Below are positions 35,710 to 44,645 of a stretch of DNA of 64,000 nucleotides, one piece after another. The notes beneath the pieces were generated by a model, which searched no databases, was not told the origin of the DNA, and was given only the letters and a program-made list of their open reading frames with translations. This stretch comes from Chloroflexota bacterium (lineage in GTDB: Bacteria > Chloroflexota > Chloroflexia > Chloroflexales > Herpetosiphonaceae): the NCBI GenBank assembly GCA_020161265.1, contig JAIUOC010000008.1, positions 342,672 through 406,671 of the forward strand. Reading direction: 5' to 3'. The position numbers and the translations under genes were made by a program. Every line of letters starts with the position of its first letter. Within the stretch, counting starts at the first letter, position 1.

Positions 35710-37008
35710 TCAATCCAACACAATGCCGCGACACTCGCCAAGCCCAATTTTTAGGCCAGCGGTAGCACCGCACCAGCCACGAATAATCACTTCATCGCCA
35801 GCTTGCAAGAAGCACCGTTGCTCGCCATTGCTGAGTTGAATTGGCTCTTGGCCACGCCATGTTAGCTCCATCAAACAGCCGCGTGAGTTTTTGCTTGGGC
35901 CTGAAATCGTGCCACTGCCCAATAAATCGCCAGGCTGAAGGTTACAGCCGTTGCTAGTGTGGTGGGTCAGCATTTGGGCGAATGTCCAGTACATATCGCT
36001 AAAATTGCCAAGGCTGATGACTTCGGCGGCTTGGCTTGCTGCACGCATACTGGCAGTTTGTAAACTAACTTCAAGGGTTAAATCAAGGCCACCAGCGCTG
36101 CGATTGGCTGGGCTATCCAAGTAGGCGAGTGGCGCAGGATCATCGGCAGGGCGCTCGAAGGCGGGGCAGCGGTAGGGTGCAAGCGCTTCGAGGGTAACGA
36201 CCCATGGCGAGATGCTGCTGATGAAATTCTTGGCCAAAAACGGCCCGAGTGGCTGGTATTCCCAGGCTTGAATATCGCGTGCTGACCAATCGTTGAGCAA
36301 GCAAACCCCAAATACATGATGTTCGGCCTGCTCAATGCTGACTGGCTGGCCTAACTCGTTGCCTTGGCCGACCCAAAAACCTAACTCTAGCTCGTAATCA
36401 AGCAGGCGACATGGCCCAAATGTTGGTACTTCGGCCTCGGGAGCTTTGGTTTGGCCATGCGGGCGTTTGATGCTTGCACCGCTGACCCGAATCGAAGAAG
36501 CTCGCCCGTGGTAGCCGATTGGCACATATTTATAATTGGGCAAAAGTGGACTGTCGGGGCGGAACATTGAGCCAATATTGGTCGCATGAAAAATCGAGGC
36601 ATAAAAATCGGTGTAGTCGCCAATTGCAGCGGGCAATGCCATTTCGGCCTCGGCTTGGGCCAGCAATAGTGAGGTTAATTCAGCCTGTAAGCTTGAACCT
36701 TCGCGCAACATTCGGCTGAGTTGCAAACGAATAGTGCTCCAAACCGCAGGCGTTAAGCTCATTAATTGATTTAAATTTTCAGCCCGACATGCTGCCAAAC
36801 TGGCTTGATCAAGCTCGCTCAGATACTCGGCAGCTTGGCTTAAATCGAGAATTTCAGCGCCGATGGCTACGCCGATGCGCCATTGCTCTTGGCTAGCTTG
36901 GCGGCGAAACACGCCAAATGGCAAATTTTGAATCGGAAAATCGGCTCCAGCGATGTTGGCGCTGGATACCCAACTGCGCAAAGCTGGATCATGGGTTTCG
37001 TTTAACAT
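35710..37008 (-). CDS. fahA: Fumarylacetoacetase
   Basis: The last enzyme of tyrosine breakdown, splitting fumarylacetoacetate to fumarate and acetoacetate. The 432-residue protein has the N-terminal SH3-like domain (LPFGVFRRQASQEQWRIGVAIG) and the catalytic domain with DYTDFYASIFHATNIG (metal Asp and catalytic His), YHGRASSIRVSG, ELELGFWVGQGNELG and LNDWSARDIQAWEYQPLGPF. The stop-start arrangement with the upstream gene is tight (the ATG abuts its TAA). No homogentisate dioxygenase is adjacent. Confidence 0.94.
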   Translation of the reverse strand: MLNETHDPALRSWVSSANIAGADFPIQNLPFGVFRRQASQEQWRIGVAIGAEILDLSQAAEYLSELDQASLAACRAENLNQLMSLTPAVWSTIRLQLSRMLREGSSLQAELTSLLLAQAEAEMALPAAIGDYTDFYASIFHATNIGSMFRPDSPLLPNYKYVPIGYHGRASSIRVSGASIKRPHGQTKAPEAEVPTFGPCRLLDYELELGFWVGQGNELGQPVSIEQAEHHVFGVCLLNDWSARDIQAWEYQPLGPFLAKNFISSISPWVVTLEALAPYRCPAFERPADDPAPLAYLDSPANRSAGGLDLTLEVSLQTASMRAASQAAEVISLGNFSDMYWTFAQMLTHHTSNGCNLQPGDLLGSGTISGPSKNSRGCLMELTWRGQEPIQLSNGEQRCFLQAGDEVIIRGWCGATAGLKIGLGECRGIVLD

Positions 37009-37905
37009 TTAATTGGTTGCTCCATAGGCCAAGGCTGGCTGCTCGATAAAGCTGGCAAATTCGTTGATCGGCTCCTCGAATGAACAGGAACCAAAGGCGA
37101 TCAATCCGTTCTGGCGCACAGCCTGCAAGTCATCATGCTCAAAATGCCAGTTACGCCAGCTGAGTCTGTGCTCAGTTAACTTAATTGCCGCTGGATCATG
37201 CTCAAGCAAGGCGGCTAGCACGTCGTGATGAGCAGCATTTTCTTGCAACAAGGCACTGGCTAAAATCAGATTCAGGTAGCCATACATCCAGCCCTTAGCA
37301 CTATCCGTTGCATAGGTCAGGCGATATTGGCCGCGTAAGGGGTGGTGTAAACCAGCAGTCGCTTTATAGGCGACCCCATTGCTGATGCAGGTATGCAAAA
37401 AGCGCACAATTTGCTCTGGCTCAGGAAAAGCTTCGGCGATAATCCCACCAGTGCGAAGTTTGGCGCGAAGCCCAGTGCTGCGCAGAGCTGCAATTAAATG
37501 GCTTGGGTCGTGATCATGAGGAATTTCAACGAATACCATAGTTTGTTCAGGCCTAGCCGCATGAATCGCGGCGATTTGTTCGAGGCTCTCAGCCTTAATC
37601 TCAGCTGTATCAATCACGAACCAACCCTGATAACGCTGATTAAGCGCGGGGATTTCAGCAAGTTGAGCAGGATCAGTGGCTAAGAGGCTGATTGTCCAAG
37701 GTTGGCTTGGTTGGCTGCCAAGGCTGGTTTGCCATTCGGCAATCCGGCTGTAGGGCAAAATAAAACGGGCTAAATAGCCGTGTTGATTGCTAGTACGATA
37801 GTTGGCATACTGGCTGGTTGCTTGATCCATGGCCAGGGCGGCTGGTGGAAAAAGCCCGGCATAATCAATCAAGCCAGCGAGCAATGGTTCCCAAATCGGT
37901 GACAT
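37009..37905 (-). CDS. Conserved protein of unknown function, partner of fahA
   Basis: A 298-residue protein not recognised by name. The N-terminus reads LLAGLIDYAGLFPPAALAMDQA, a pattern I associate with uncharacterised bacterial proteins. Later come VFVEIPHDHDP, LRAKLRTGGIIAEAFP and YKATAGLHHPLRGQYRLTY; the alternating strands and the KATAGLHH segment suggest a TIM-barrel, possibly aldolase-like. The frame opens at 37986, but GGAGG nine bases before the ATG at 37905 suits better. Its TAA touches the fahA ATG, so the two are coupled and a role in aromatic amino-acid breakdown is inferred. Confidence 0.65.
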   Translation of the reverse strand: MSPIWEPLLAGLIDYAGLFPPAALAMDQATSQYANYRTSNQHGYLARFILPYSRIAEWQTSLGSQPSQPWTISLLATDPAQLAEIPALNQRYQGWFVIDTAEIKAESLEQIAAIHAARPEQTMVFVEIPHDHDPSHLIAALRSTGLRAKLRTGGIIAEAFPEPEQIVRFLHTCISNGVAYKATAGLHHPLRGQYRLTYATDSAKGWMYGYLNLILASALLQENAAHHDVLAALLEHDPAAIKLTEHRLSWRNWHFEHDDLQAVRQNGLIAFGSCSFEEPINEFASFIEQPALAYGATN

Positions 37906-38131
37906 ATCCAAAATCCTCCACGTCATTGTGGGACATACGATAGCCGATGATACTGCAAGTGTACGTGAAGTGAGCACTTGGGGCAAATAGTTGAGATTAA
38001 TTCCATCGCAAAACCGAGCGTCAGTCTAAATCCAGAGACTGATGTCAAATCACTTAAGTTATGGTCAAATAAAGCTAGCAACGGAATTCAAGCAGCGCTT
38101 AATCTCAAGGCCCAAAGGAGCCAACCACGCC

Positions 38132-38680
38132 ATGGATGAACGTCGATTAATTCGGGTTAGTAAATATCTGAGCAAACATCTACGCCATCAACCAGAGCGC
38201 TTGGGATTAACGCTTGAATTGGGTGGTTGGGTTGGGGTTGAGCAACTTTTGGCGGCCTGTGCGGCCAATAATTTTGCAATTAGCCAAGCCGAGCTGCGGG
38301 AAGTTGTTGAACAGAACAACAAACAACGCTTTGGCTTCGACCCAACTGGCCAAAAAATTCGCGCCCATCAAGGCCATAGTGTGGCGGTCGATTTAGGTCT
38401 CGTGGCCCAGCAACCGCCAACAATCCTGTATCACGGTACAGCCAAACACAACCTAGCAACAATTTTGAGTGATGGGCTGCGGCCTATGCAACGCCAGCAT
38501 GTCCACCTCTCGCGTGATCGGGCGACAGCGCTGCAAGTCGGCGCACGTCACGGCCAAGCAGCGATTTTAATCGTCCAAGCTGACGAATTATTTCAGGCTG
38601 GGCAAGCCTTTTTTTGCAGCGACAACGGCGTTTGGCTGACTACCGCCATCGCTCCTGCCTATCTGGCGCTTGAAAGCTAA
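38132..38680 (+). CDS. kptA: RNA 2'-phosphotransferase
   Basis: A 182-residue KptA/Tpt1 protein, which removes an internal RNA 2'-phosphate using NAD, giving ADP-ribose 1''-2''-cyclic phosphate. The N-terminal winged-helix part has SKYLSKHLRHQPERLGL; the ADP-ribosyltransferase fold shows ILYHGTAKHNLATILSDGL, MQRQHVHLS and GVWLTTAIAPAYL. The frame opens at 38042, but the family starts near the ATG at 38132 and AAGGAG lies upstream of it. Its natural RNA substrate in bacteria is not known; no RNA ligase gene is near. Confidence 0.93.
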   Translation: MDERRLIRVSKYLSKHLRHQPERLGLTLELGGWVGVEQLLAACAANNFAISQAELREVVEQNNKQRFGFDPTGQKIRAHQGHSVAVDLGLVAQQPPTILYHGTAKHNLATILSDGLRPMQRQHVHLSRDRATALQVGARHGQAAILIVQADELFQAGQAFFCSDNGVWLTTAIAPAYLALES

Positions 38681-38716
38681 GGCGCTTGGGTTGTTCTGAG
38701 GCGGCAGATCGGGCTA

Positions 38717-38725
38717 TGCTATAAT
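38717..38725 (+). promoter_or_regulatory. Extended -10 promoter before cvpA
   Basis: TGCTATAAT: a consensus TATAAT (38720-38725) with TG one base upstream. No good -35 is seen at 17 bases. It lies 94 bases before the cvpA start. Confidence 0.55.
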
Positions 38726-38818
38726 ACGCCCATCGCGCTTTGGCCACCCATGATCCAGCAACATCCACGGATTTTCCGCGATGTTTTGGCTCTGCGTGGG
38801 TAGATGAGGAACTTGCTC

Positions 38819-39376
38819 ATGCCATTTGTAGACATTCTGTTGCTGCTTTTCGTTGTGATTGGGCTATTCTATGGCTTTTTTCAAGGCATGTTAAAAGTTG
38901 GTGTTGCCATTTTCGTTTTTTACCTAACGATTGTGCTTTCATCACTGTATTATCGGCCATTAGCCTTGATGATCAGCAAAAATTCGACAACGCCATTCCA
39001 AGTTTTGGAAATGTTATCGTTTTTGATTTTGTTGTTCGTACTATTTTTTATTTTGCTGTGGGTGGCCAGCTATACCTTTCGCTATCTCAAAGTCGGCGGT
39101 CAACTCCAATATATCGATAAGGTAATTGGAACCTTCCTTGGGTTAATTCTCGGGGCGATGATTGCCAGTATTTTTGCAATGATGTTACGCTATTTATTTA
39201 CAACAAATGCAGCAGCAGTGCTCGATTATCCAGCGATGAAGTTTCTACAAGCTAGCACACGGGCATCAGTATTAAAAGATGTATTTTTAAATATTATCTT
39301 GCCGCTGATTTACGGGCCAATTAGTCCAATTATGCCCGATAGTGCTGATACATTATTCCGTAGTATTCAAAGGTAA
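38819..39376 (+). CDS. cvpA: CvpA-family membrane protein
   Basis: A 185-residue four-helix membrane protein of the colicin V production family, named after Escherichia coli CvpA, whose activity is unclear. The N-terminal pattern VDILLLLFVVIGLFYGFFQGMLK and the later DKVIGTFLGLILGAMIASIFAM are typical. GAGGA is eight bases from ATG 38819 and so close to the upstream ATG 38804 that the later start is chosen. It lies 41 bases before mutS2, a neighbourhood often seen in bacteria. Confidence 0.82.
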   Translation: MPFVDILLLLFVVIGLFYGFFQGMLKVGVAIFVFYLTIVLSSLYYRPLALMISKNSTTPFQVLEMLSFLILLFVLFFILLWVASYTFRYLKVGGQLQYIDKVIGTFLGLILGAMIASIFAMMLRYLFTTNAAAVLDYPAMKFLQASTRASVLKDVFLNIILPLIYGPISPIMPDSADTLFRSIQR

Positions 39377-39417
39377 TCGTGCGGTGCTTTTGCACTTGCA
39401 ATAGAAGAAGTTTCGTG

Positions 39418-41838
39418 ATGATATCAGAAGTTGTACTCCAAACCCTTGAGTTCGATAAAGTTCGTGATCAGCTTGCACGTCATGCTGCGTTTAGCGCAAG
39501 CCGTGAGTTGGTTGCGCAACTCCATCCATCAACCGATGGGCAGTGGATTCTGCAGGCGCAAATTCGTACCAGTGCCGCTCGTGCTTTAATTGAATCGTTT
39601 GCCGATGTCTCAATTGGCGGTGCTCGTGATGTTCGCCCTGCGGTGGAGCATGCTCGTCGTGGTGGGATTCTTGAGGCGAGTCGGGTACAAGAAATTGCCT
39701 CTACTTTGGGGGCGATGCGGCGGTTGCGCGGCCAAGTCTTGCGTAATCATCCCGATTTTGTGCCATTACACCCTTTGGCTGAACAACTGCCAAATTTGGT
39801 CACGCTAGAACATGAAATTGAACGCACAATCGGCCCTGATGGTGAAGTTTTAGATAGTGCTTCGGCTGAATTGGGCCGCTTGCGTAGCGCCATTCGGGTG
39901 GCGTTTAATCGGTTGCAAGAGCGTTTGCAAGCAATTATCAATTCGTCGCAATATGCCGATGTGCTGCAAGAGCCAATTATCACGGTGCGCGATGGCCGCT
40001 ATGTCGTGCCAGTCAAAGCGCCGCAACGACGCGCCTTGCGCGGGATTGTCCACGATCAATCATCATCGGGCGCAACCCTGTATATCGAGCCATTAGCCAC
40101 GGTTGAGTTAAATAACCAGTGGCGTGAGCTGCAATTGGCCGAACGCGAAGAAATTCAACGCATTCTGGCGGCGCTTTCGGGCAAAATTGCCAACGAGGGT
40201 ATGCCAATTATTGTTGGAGTTGAGGCTACCGCTGAATTAGATTTAGCCTTTGCCAAAGCTAAATATAGCATTAGCCTGCGTGCTAGCCAGCCTTCGATCA
40301 ATACCCCAGTTCCCGTCGATGATTTGCATCCCGAATCAACTTTGTCGTTGCTCAAAGCCCGCCATCCCCTGCTCAACCAAGATCTGGTTGTGCCAACCGA
40401 TGTCTGGCTGGGTGGCCCAACTCAGATGATTATTATCACTGGCCCGAATACTGGTGGTAAAACCGTAGCGCTCAAAACCGTCGGTCTGATGGCATTAATG
40501 GCCCAGGCGGGTCTGCATATTCCAGCGCATCAAGGCTCACGCCTCCCCATTTTTGGTAAAATTTTTGCTGATATCGGCGATGAACAAAGCATCGAACAAA
40601 GCCTCTCCACCTTCTCCTCCCACATGACCAACATCATCCAAATCCTAGATCGGGTAACCCCCGATTCATTGGTGTTGTTTGATGAATTGGGCGCTGGCAC
40701 TGATCCGGTTGAGGGTGCGGCTTTGGCCCGCGCAATCATCGAACGCTTATTGAATGTGGGATGTTTGGCGATGGCAACTAGCCACTATGCTGAACTCAAG
40801 GCCTTTGCCTACAGCACTGATGGGGTTGAAAATGCCTCAGTTGAGTTTGATGTTGAAACCTTATCACCAACCTATCGGCTTTCAATCGGCTTGCCAGGCC
40901 GCTCGAATGCTTTGGCAATTGCTGAACGCTTAGGGCTTAAACGCGACTTAATCGAACGTGCTCGGGCGACGATTAGCCGCGATAATGTCCAAGTTGAAGA
41001 TTTGCTAGCTGCGATTCATCGCGAACGCACAACCGCCGAAACTGAAGCCGCCCGCGCCTTGGAATTGCGCGAAGATGCCGAATTGGTGCGTGATCGACTG
41101 AGCCGCGAATTGTATGAATTTGAACAGGATCGCGAACAGCAATTAGCCAGCTACCAACGCCAACTTGATGAAGAATTGCGCGAAGTACGAGCTGAATTGC
41201 GCCGCTTACGTGATGAATTTCGCTCAGTTTCGGTTAGTCGCCAATGGATGGAACAAGCCGAACAACGCCTCAGCCGAGTTGCCGAACGGGTTCCCCAAAC
41301 TCCAACTCCTCCCAAAGCCAAAGTTCCAGTTGTTCCCAAAGTTGCGCTGGCCCCACTTCCTCGCACAATTCAAGTTGGCGATCAGGTGTTTGTAAGCAGC
41401 GTGAAGCTTTCGGGCGTGGTGCTCGACTTGGATGAAGAAGCCAACGAGGCCGAAGTTCAATTGGGTGGCTTCCGCTTGCGGGTCGATTTACGCGAGCTGC
41501 GGCTGGAAAAAGCTGGCACAACCCCAACCCAAGCGGTACAAAAATATGTGCCTGTTCAGCGCATGATCAATACTCCACCGCCGCCGAATGTTTCGATGCA
41601 GCTTGATATGCGTGGTTGGCGAGCCTCGGATGTTGAAAGTCAGCTCGATCATTATCTCAACGATGCGTACCTCGCCAATCTTTCAGAAGTGCGTTTGGTC
41701 CATGGCAAAGGTACAGGGGCGCTGCGCCAAGTTGTCCGAACATTGCTCAAACGCCATCCCTTGGTCGAATCGTACAATAGCGGCAGCCAAGGTGATGGCG
41801 GCGATGGCGTAACTATCGCCAAAATGGTTGCTCGTTGA
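39418..41838 (+). CDS. mutS2: MutS2 family ATPase with Smr nuclease domain
   Basis: An 806-residue MutS2. The N-terminal coiled-coil clamp (SRELVAQLHP...AERLGLKRDLIE) surrounds the ABC-type ATPase with Walker A GPNTGGKT (about 342-349), STFSSHMTNI and Walker B DELGAGTDPVEGAALA. A long charged coiled coil, a KOW-like segment (IQVGDQVFVSSVKLSGVV) and a C-terminal Smr domain with LDMRG (about 728) and HGKGTGALR (about 761) follow. MutS2 suppresses recombination and, in Bacillus subtilis, acts on collided ribosomes. The frame opens with GTG at 39379; ATG 39418, giving MISEVVLQTLEFDKV, matches the family. Confidence 0.95.
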   Translation: MISEVVLQTLEFDKVRDQLARHAAFSASRELVAQLHPSTDGQWILQAQIRTSAARALIESFADVSIGGARDVRPAVEHARRGGILEASRVQEIASTLGAMRRLRGQVLRNHPDFVPLHPLAEQLPNLVTLEHEIERTIGPDGEVLDSASAELGRLRSAIRVAFNRLQERLQAIINSSQYADVLQEPIITVRDGRYVVPVKAPQRRALRGIVHDQSSSGATLYIEPLATVELNNQWRELQLAEREEIQRILAALSGKIANEGMPIIVGVEATAELDLAFAKAKYSISLRASQPSINTPVPVDDLHPESTLSLLKARHPLLNQDLVVPTDVWLGGPTQMIIITGPNTGGKTVALKTVGLMALMAQAGLHIPAHQGSRLPIFGKIFADIGDEQSIEQSLSTFSSHMTNIIQILDRVTPDSLVLFDELGAGTDPVEGAALARAIIERLLNVGCLAMATSHYAELKAFAYSTDGVENASVEFDVETLSPTYRLSIGLPGRSNALAIAERLGLKRDLIERARATISRDNVQVEDLLAAIHRERTTAETEAARALELREDAELVRDRLSRELYEFEQDREQQLASYQRQLDEELREVRAELRRLRDEFRSVSVSRQWMEQAEQRLSRVAERVPQTPTPPKAKVPVVPKVALAPLPRTIQVGDQVFVSSVKLSGVVLDLDEEANEAEVQLGGFRLRVDLRELRLEKAGTTPTQAVQKYVPVQRMINTPPPPNVSMQLDMRGWRASDVESQLDHYLNDAYLANLSEVRLVHGKGTGALRQVVRTLLKRHPLVESYNSGSQGDGGDGVTIAKMVAR

Positions 41839-41841
41839 GTT

Positions 41842-41880
41842 AGCACAGGGTTGAGTTTGCTCAGCCCTGTTGCTATTTTA
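41842..41880 (+). terminator. Terminator after mutS2
   Basis: GCACAGGG and TGA on the left pair with TCA and CCCTGTTGC on the right around GTTTGC, followed by TATTTTA. Confidence 0.7.
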
Positions 41881-41890
41881 GAGATCGATT

Positions 41891-42274
41891 ATGTATGTTG
41901 TGCCGCACGATCAAGATAGCTATCAAAGCATCAATCAACCATTGCTCTGGCTGAGCGGGCTGAATGCTGGCTGGAGTGTTTGGTCAACTCAGCAGCAGTT
42001 AGCCCAAATTGATTTGCTGTGGATTGGCTTATTGTTGGCTGGCTATACGGGCTTGCTGGCGTGGCTGCGCACCCTGAGTTTTCAGCGGCGACGGTTGGTG
42101 ATCGATGGGCTGCTGATTGTGCTAAGTATTGCTTTGGGTTTGGTTGGCACAGTCATATTTGTGCAGATCACATCAATTTCAGGTGCAGTTTGGCCGTGGC
42201 TGCGCCAAATGGGCCTTGTGGTTGGGCTATTACTTTGGCAACAATGGCGCATGATTTCAACCCAATCTGCTTGA
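41891..42274 (+). CDS. Small three-helix membrane protein, unknown
   Basis: A 127-residue protein with hydrophobic helices near 42-60, 70-92 and 98-118 and a basic loop FQRRRL. No family recognised. It lies between the mutS2 terminator and a kinase gene on the same strand; an 86-base gap with a GCTGAA/TTCAGC hairpin separates it from the kinase. Proximity suggests, but does not show, a functional link with that kinase. Confidence 0.6.
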   Translation: MYVVPHDQDSYQSINQPLLWLSGLNAGWSVWSTQQQLAQIDLLWIGLLLAGYTGLLAWLRTLSFQRRRLVIDGLLIVLSIALGLVGTVIFVQITSISGAVWPWLRQMGLVVGLLLWQQWRMISTQSA

Positions 42275-42360
42275 AATATGCCCAAATCAAGGCTTTTTTG
42301 GTATGATCTCTGCAAGGTAGCTGAATGTGAAGTTCAGCCAAAGCTAGGAGCCAACAAGGC

Positions 42361-43455
42361 ATGATTCATTCGGCAGCGTGGTTAAGGCAGCGCCATCGGC
42401 GGGTAATGCGTGGGTTACGGGCATACTTCGGCTTGCAATTAGGGCTTTCGGTTGGCGGTGCGTTATTGCTGTATTGGCTTGGCGAGCGGCCTGTTTCCCC
42501 ATTAATTATTGGTAGTGGCATTGTGGTTGGCCTCTTGTTATTGCCGCATGCTCGGCGCTGGCTGGGCTGGTTGTATATTCCCAGTTTGTTATTAACTGAT
42601 TTGGTGCATGTGACTGCGCTGCTGTGGCTAACTCCCGCCAATGCCTTAGAACGGGGCAGTTTATGGGCCTTGGCTTATATTCCATTGTTGGTAGCGGCGG
42701 GGCGTTGGTGGAGCTATAGCGGTGGAGCTTTGGCCTTGGCGGCAATGTTGATTGCCGATGCAGCGGTGTTGTTTGGGCGTTTGGCTTGGCGCGAGGCCTT
42801 GCCAGTATTTATTTTCCAAGCAGTCACAGCAGCTTTGGGCACTTGGGCCGCCGCCCACAACGAGTCGCGCACTCGCCGCGATTTGTTGCATAGCGAAGCC
42901 TATCATCTGAGCGAATCGCGGGTGAATGAGCTAACTAAAAGCTATCAACAAACAATTCAGCAATTGCAAAGCCTACGCGAAAACCCTGAAGCCTCGGCCA
43001 TCGACCAATTGCGCCAACAGCTTCACCGCACCCTGCGCGATGTTGGTGGCCTGCCTTTGGCTCAACGTACCTTGCCTGAAGCTTTGGCCGCCGAGTTGCG
43101 TACCCTGAAAACTGAAGGTAATTTAAGCATCAACTACACCTGTGATGGCCATTTGCCCGTACTTTCGCCCAGAGCAACAGCCTATATTTGGCGGGCTGCC
43201 CAAGAATTATTGAGCAATGTGCGCGACCATGCCCAAGCCCAGCATTTGGATGTTGAGTTATATGGCGATGAAGCGACAGTTGTGTTGCAAATTCGTGATG
43301 ATGGCATTGGGTTTGATCCTAATTTGCTGCGCGACGATCAGCATTATTCCAGTTTGGCGGCGCTGGCAACTCAAGCCGAAATCCATCATGGGACATTTGA
43401 AGTTCAATCGCAACCCCAAGCGGGTACAACCATTACCGTGCGGGTTGAGGGCTAA
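42361..43455 (+). CDS. Membrane histidine kinase-like protein with degenerate dimerisation motif
   Basis: A 364-residue protein with about five or six N-terminal helices (20-170), a coiled coil (185-215) and a C-terminal HATPase. The ATP-binding N box is AAQELLSNVRDHAQ, followed by QIRDDGIGFDP (G1). The G2 region is weak. The phosphoacceptor stretch reads QQLHRTLRDVGG, in place of the usual RELHDxxxQ of the NarL/DegS class, so autophosphorylation is possible but not assured. GGAG precedes the ATG. No response regulator is next to it. Confidence 0.8.
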   Translation: MIHSAAWLRQRHRRVMRGLRAYFGLQLGLSVGGALLLYWLGERPVSPLIIGSGIVVGLLLLPHARRWLGWLYIPSLLLTDLVHVTALLWLTPANALERGSLWALAYIPLLVAAGRWWSYSGGALALAAMLIADAAVLFGRLAWREALPVFIFQAVTAALGTWAAAHNESRTRRDLLHSEAYHLSESRVNELTKSYQQTIQQLQSLRENPEASAIDQLRQQLHRTLRDVGGLPLAQRTLPEALAAELRTLKTEGNLSINYTCDGHLPVLSPRATAYIWRAAQELLSNVRDHAQAQHLDVELYGDEATVVLQIRDDGIGFDPNLLRDDQHYSSLAALATQAEIHHGTFEVQSQPQAGTTITVRVEG

Positions 43456-43460
43456 GATTA

Positions 43461-43488
43461 AGCCCAAGTCTCAATTGAAACTTGGGCT
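43461..43488. terminator. Bidirectional terminator
   Basis: AGCCCAAGT (43461-43469) pairs perfectly with ACTTGGGCT (43480-43488), loop of ten. It separates the convergent kinase and deoxynucleoside kinase genes. Confidence 0.75.
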
Positions 43489-43495
43489 AATCGAG

Positions 43496-44176
43496 CTAGG
43501 ATTTATCGCCATTAATTGGCAAGCGATATTGGAAATTGCTGCGTCGGCCCACCGCCTGACCAATAATTTCAATCACCTGCTGGCGATGATCATCGCGATT
43601 GACCACATCCAGATCGTCAGTTTCGATTGTAAGCACTGGACACAACTCGAAACGGCGTAGCCATTCATCATAACGATTGTTCAGATGGCTCAAATAATCG
43701 GCGCTAATATTCATCTCGCTTGGCCGAGCGCGTTTTTTGATTCGCTCCAATAAGGTGGGAACCGAGCCGCGCAAATAGACCATCAAGGTTGGTGGGGTCG
43801 TCGATTGAATCAGCGCTTGGTAGAGTTTGCGGTAGGTGCGAAAATCGCGATGGCTCATAATGCCCTGCTCCAACAACCCCTTGGCAAACACCTCATAATC
43901 TTCATAAATCGAGCGATCTTGAATTAATGAGATCGGCGTATCAGCAATTTCGCGTTGTTGCTCGAAGCGCTGAGCCAAAAACCACATTTGCGAATGAAAG
44001 CCCCAGCGATGTTTATCGGCATAAAAATCATCGAGATACGGATGATCGGCCACAAATTCGTAGTAGGGCTGCCAGCCAAAGGCGGCGGCCAAGGTTTCGA
44101 CGAGGGTGCTTTTGCCCACCCCAATATTGCCCGCCACACTCAAATATAAGTGTTGGCCGAAAAATGTATGTCCCAT
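43496..44176 (-). CDS. Deoxynucleoside kinase (dAK/dGK family)
   Basis: A 226-residue kinase that phosphorylates deoxynucleosides for salvage. The P-loop is GNIGVGKST (16-24), the catalytic Glu lies in YYEFVADHPYLDDFY, the DRS motif is at 87-89 (QDRSIYEDYEVFA), and the lid shows ERIKKRARPSE. Substrate choice (dA, dG, dC) is not decided by sequence. Monocistronic, facing the kinase gene across a shared hairpin. Confidence 0.9.
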   Translation of the reverse strand: MGHTFFGQHLYLSVAGNIGVGKSTLVETLAAAFGWQPYYEFVADHPYLDDFYADKHRWGFHSQMWFLAQRFEQQREIADTPISLIQDRSIYEDYEVFAKGLLEQGIMSHRDFRTYRKLYQALIQSTTPPTLMVYLRGSVPTLLERIKKRARPSEMNISADYLSHLNNRYDEWLRRFELCPVLTIETDDLDVVNRDDHRQQVIEIIGQAVGRRSNFQYRLPINGDKS

Positions 44177-44227
44177 GGTGCTTCAATCCTTGTTACCAGG
44201 CGAATCGTTGTTCTGCAACCAATCCAT

Positions 44228-44470
44228 TATAAAGTCAAAAATCAAAAGGCAGAAGGCAAAGAGAACATAGAGCAAAGAACATAGAACATAAGGAATATGG
44301 CTATTGGCTGTGGGCTATCGAAATATGCTTCGTGTCATTCGTGGCTAAAAAAAGGATGAGGAATTGGCTATAAGCTATCGGAACAATTGTTGGCATTTCG
44401 AAACAATCTCCGATAGCCTACAGCCGATAGCCTAATCTCCCTTCGTGCTCCTTGCTGGCCCCTGACCCCT
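44228..44470. repeat. Mosaic of intergenic words with an inverted repeat
   Basis: In order: an AAAATCAAAAGGCAGAAGGC cluster, GAACATAGAGCAAAGAAC words, GGCTATTGGCTGTGGGCTAT, CTTCGTGTCATTCGTGG, and an inverted repeat whose left arm (TTGGCTATAAGCTATCGGAA, near 44363) matches the complement of the right arm (CTCCGATAGCCTACAGCC, near 44408), then CCCCTGACCCCTGG. No gene is visible between 44177 and the tRNA promoter. Confidence 0.65.
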
Positions 44471-44494
44471 GGCAACTGATCCCGCGAATGACAT

Positions 44495-44523
44495 TTGACA
44501 AGGCTGATGGGCACTGCTATAAT
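44495..44523 (+). promoter_or_regulatory. Perfect consensus sigma-70 promoter of tRNA-Thr
   Basis: TTGACA (44495-44500), exactly 17 bases, then TATAAT (44518-44523). Transcription would start about 8 bases before the mature tRNA. Confidence 0.9.
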
Positions 44524-44538
44524 TTTCAGCGCACATCA

Positions 44539-44614
44539 GCCGATGTAGCTCAGTTGGCAGAGCAACTGTTTCGTAAATAGTAGGTCACGAGTTCAAGTCT
44601 CGTCATCGGCTCCA
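44539..44614 (+). tRNA. tRNA-Thr (anticodon CGT)
   Basis: The acceptor stem pairs GCCGATG with CATCGGC; D arm TAGCTCAGTTGGCAGAGC; anticodon loop TTCGTAA gives CGT, reading ACG (Thr); the variable loop is short; T arm ACGAGTTCAAGTCTCGT. Discriminator T and an encoded CCA end it. Confidence 0.96.
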
Positions 44615-44618
44615 TTCA

Positions 44619-44645
44619 ATCACTCGCTGCGGCGAGTGATTTTTT
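44619..44645. terminator. Terminator of tRNA-Thr and of YitT gene
   Basis: ATCACTCGC (44619-44627) pairs perfectly with GCGAGTGAT (44632-44640), followed by six T on plus. It overlaps the stop codon of the minus-strand YitT gene. Confidence 0.88.

Noticed and set aside
35540..35773. Minus-strand frame of 77 codons between fahA and GT2
   Set aside because: It overlaps the fahA end and is made largely of the inverted CACGAAG repeat, with no ribosome site.
44228..44470. Insertion sequence remnant
   Set aside because: No transposase fragment, no terminal inverted repeats bounding the block and no target-site duplication could be seen.
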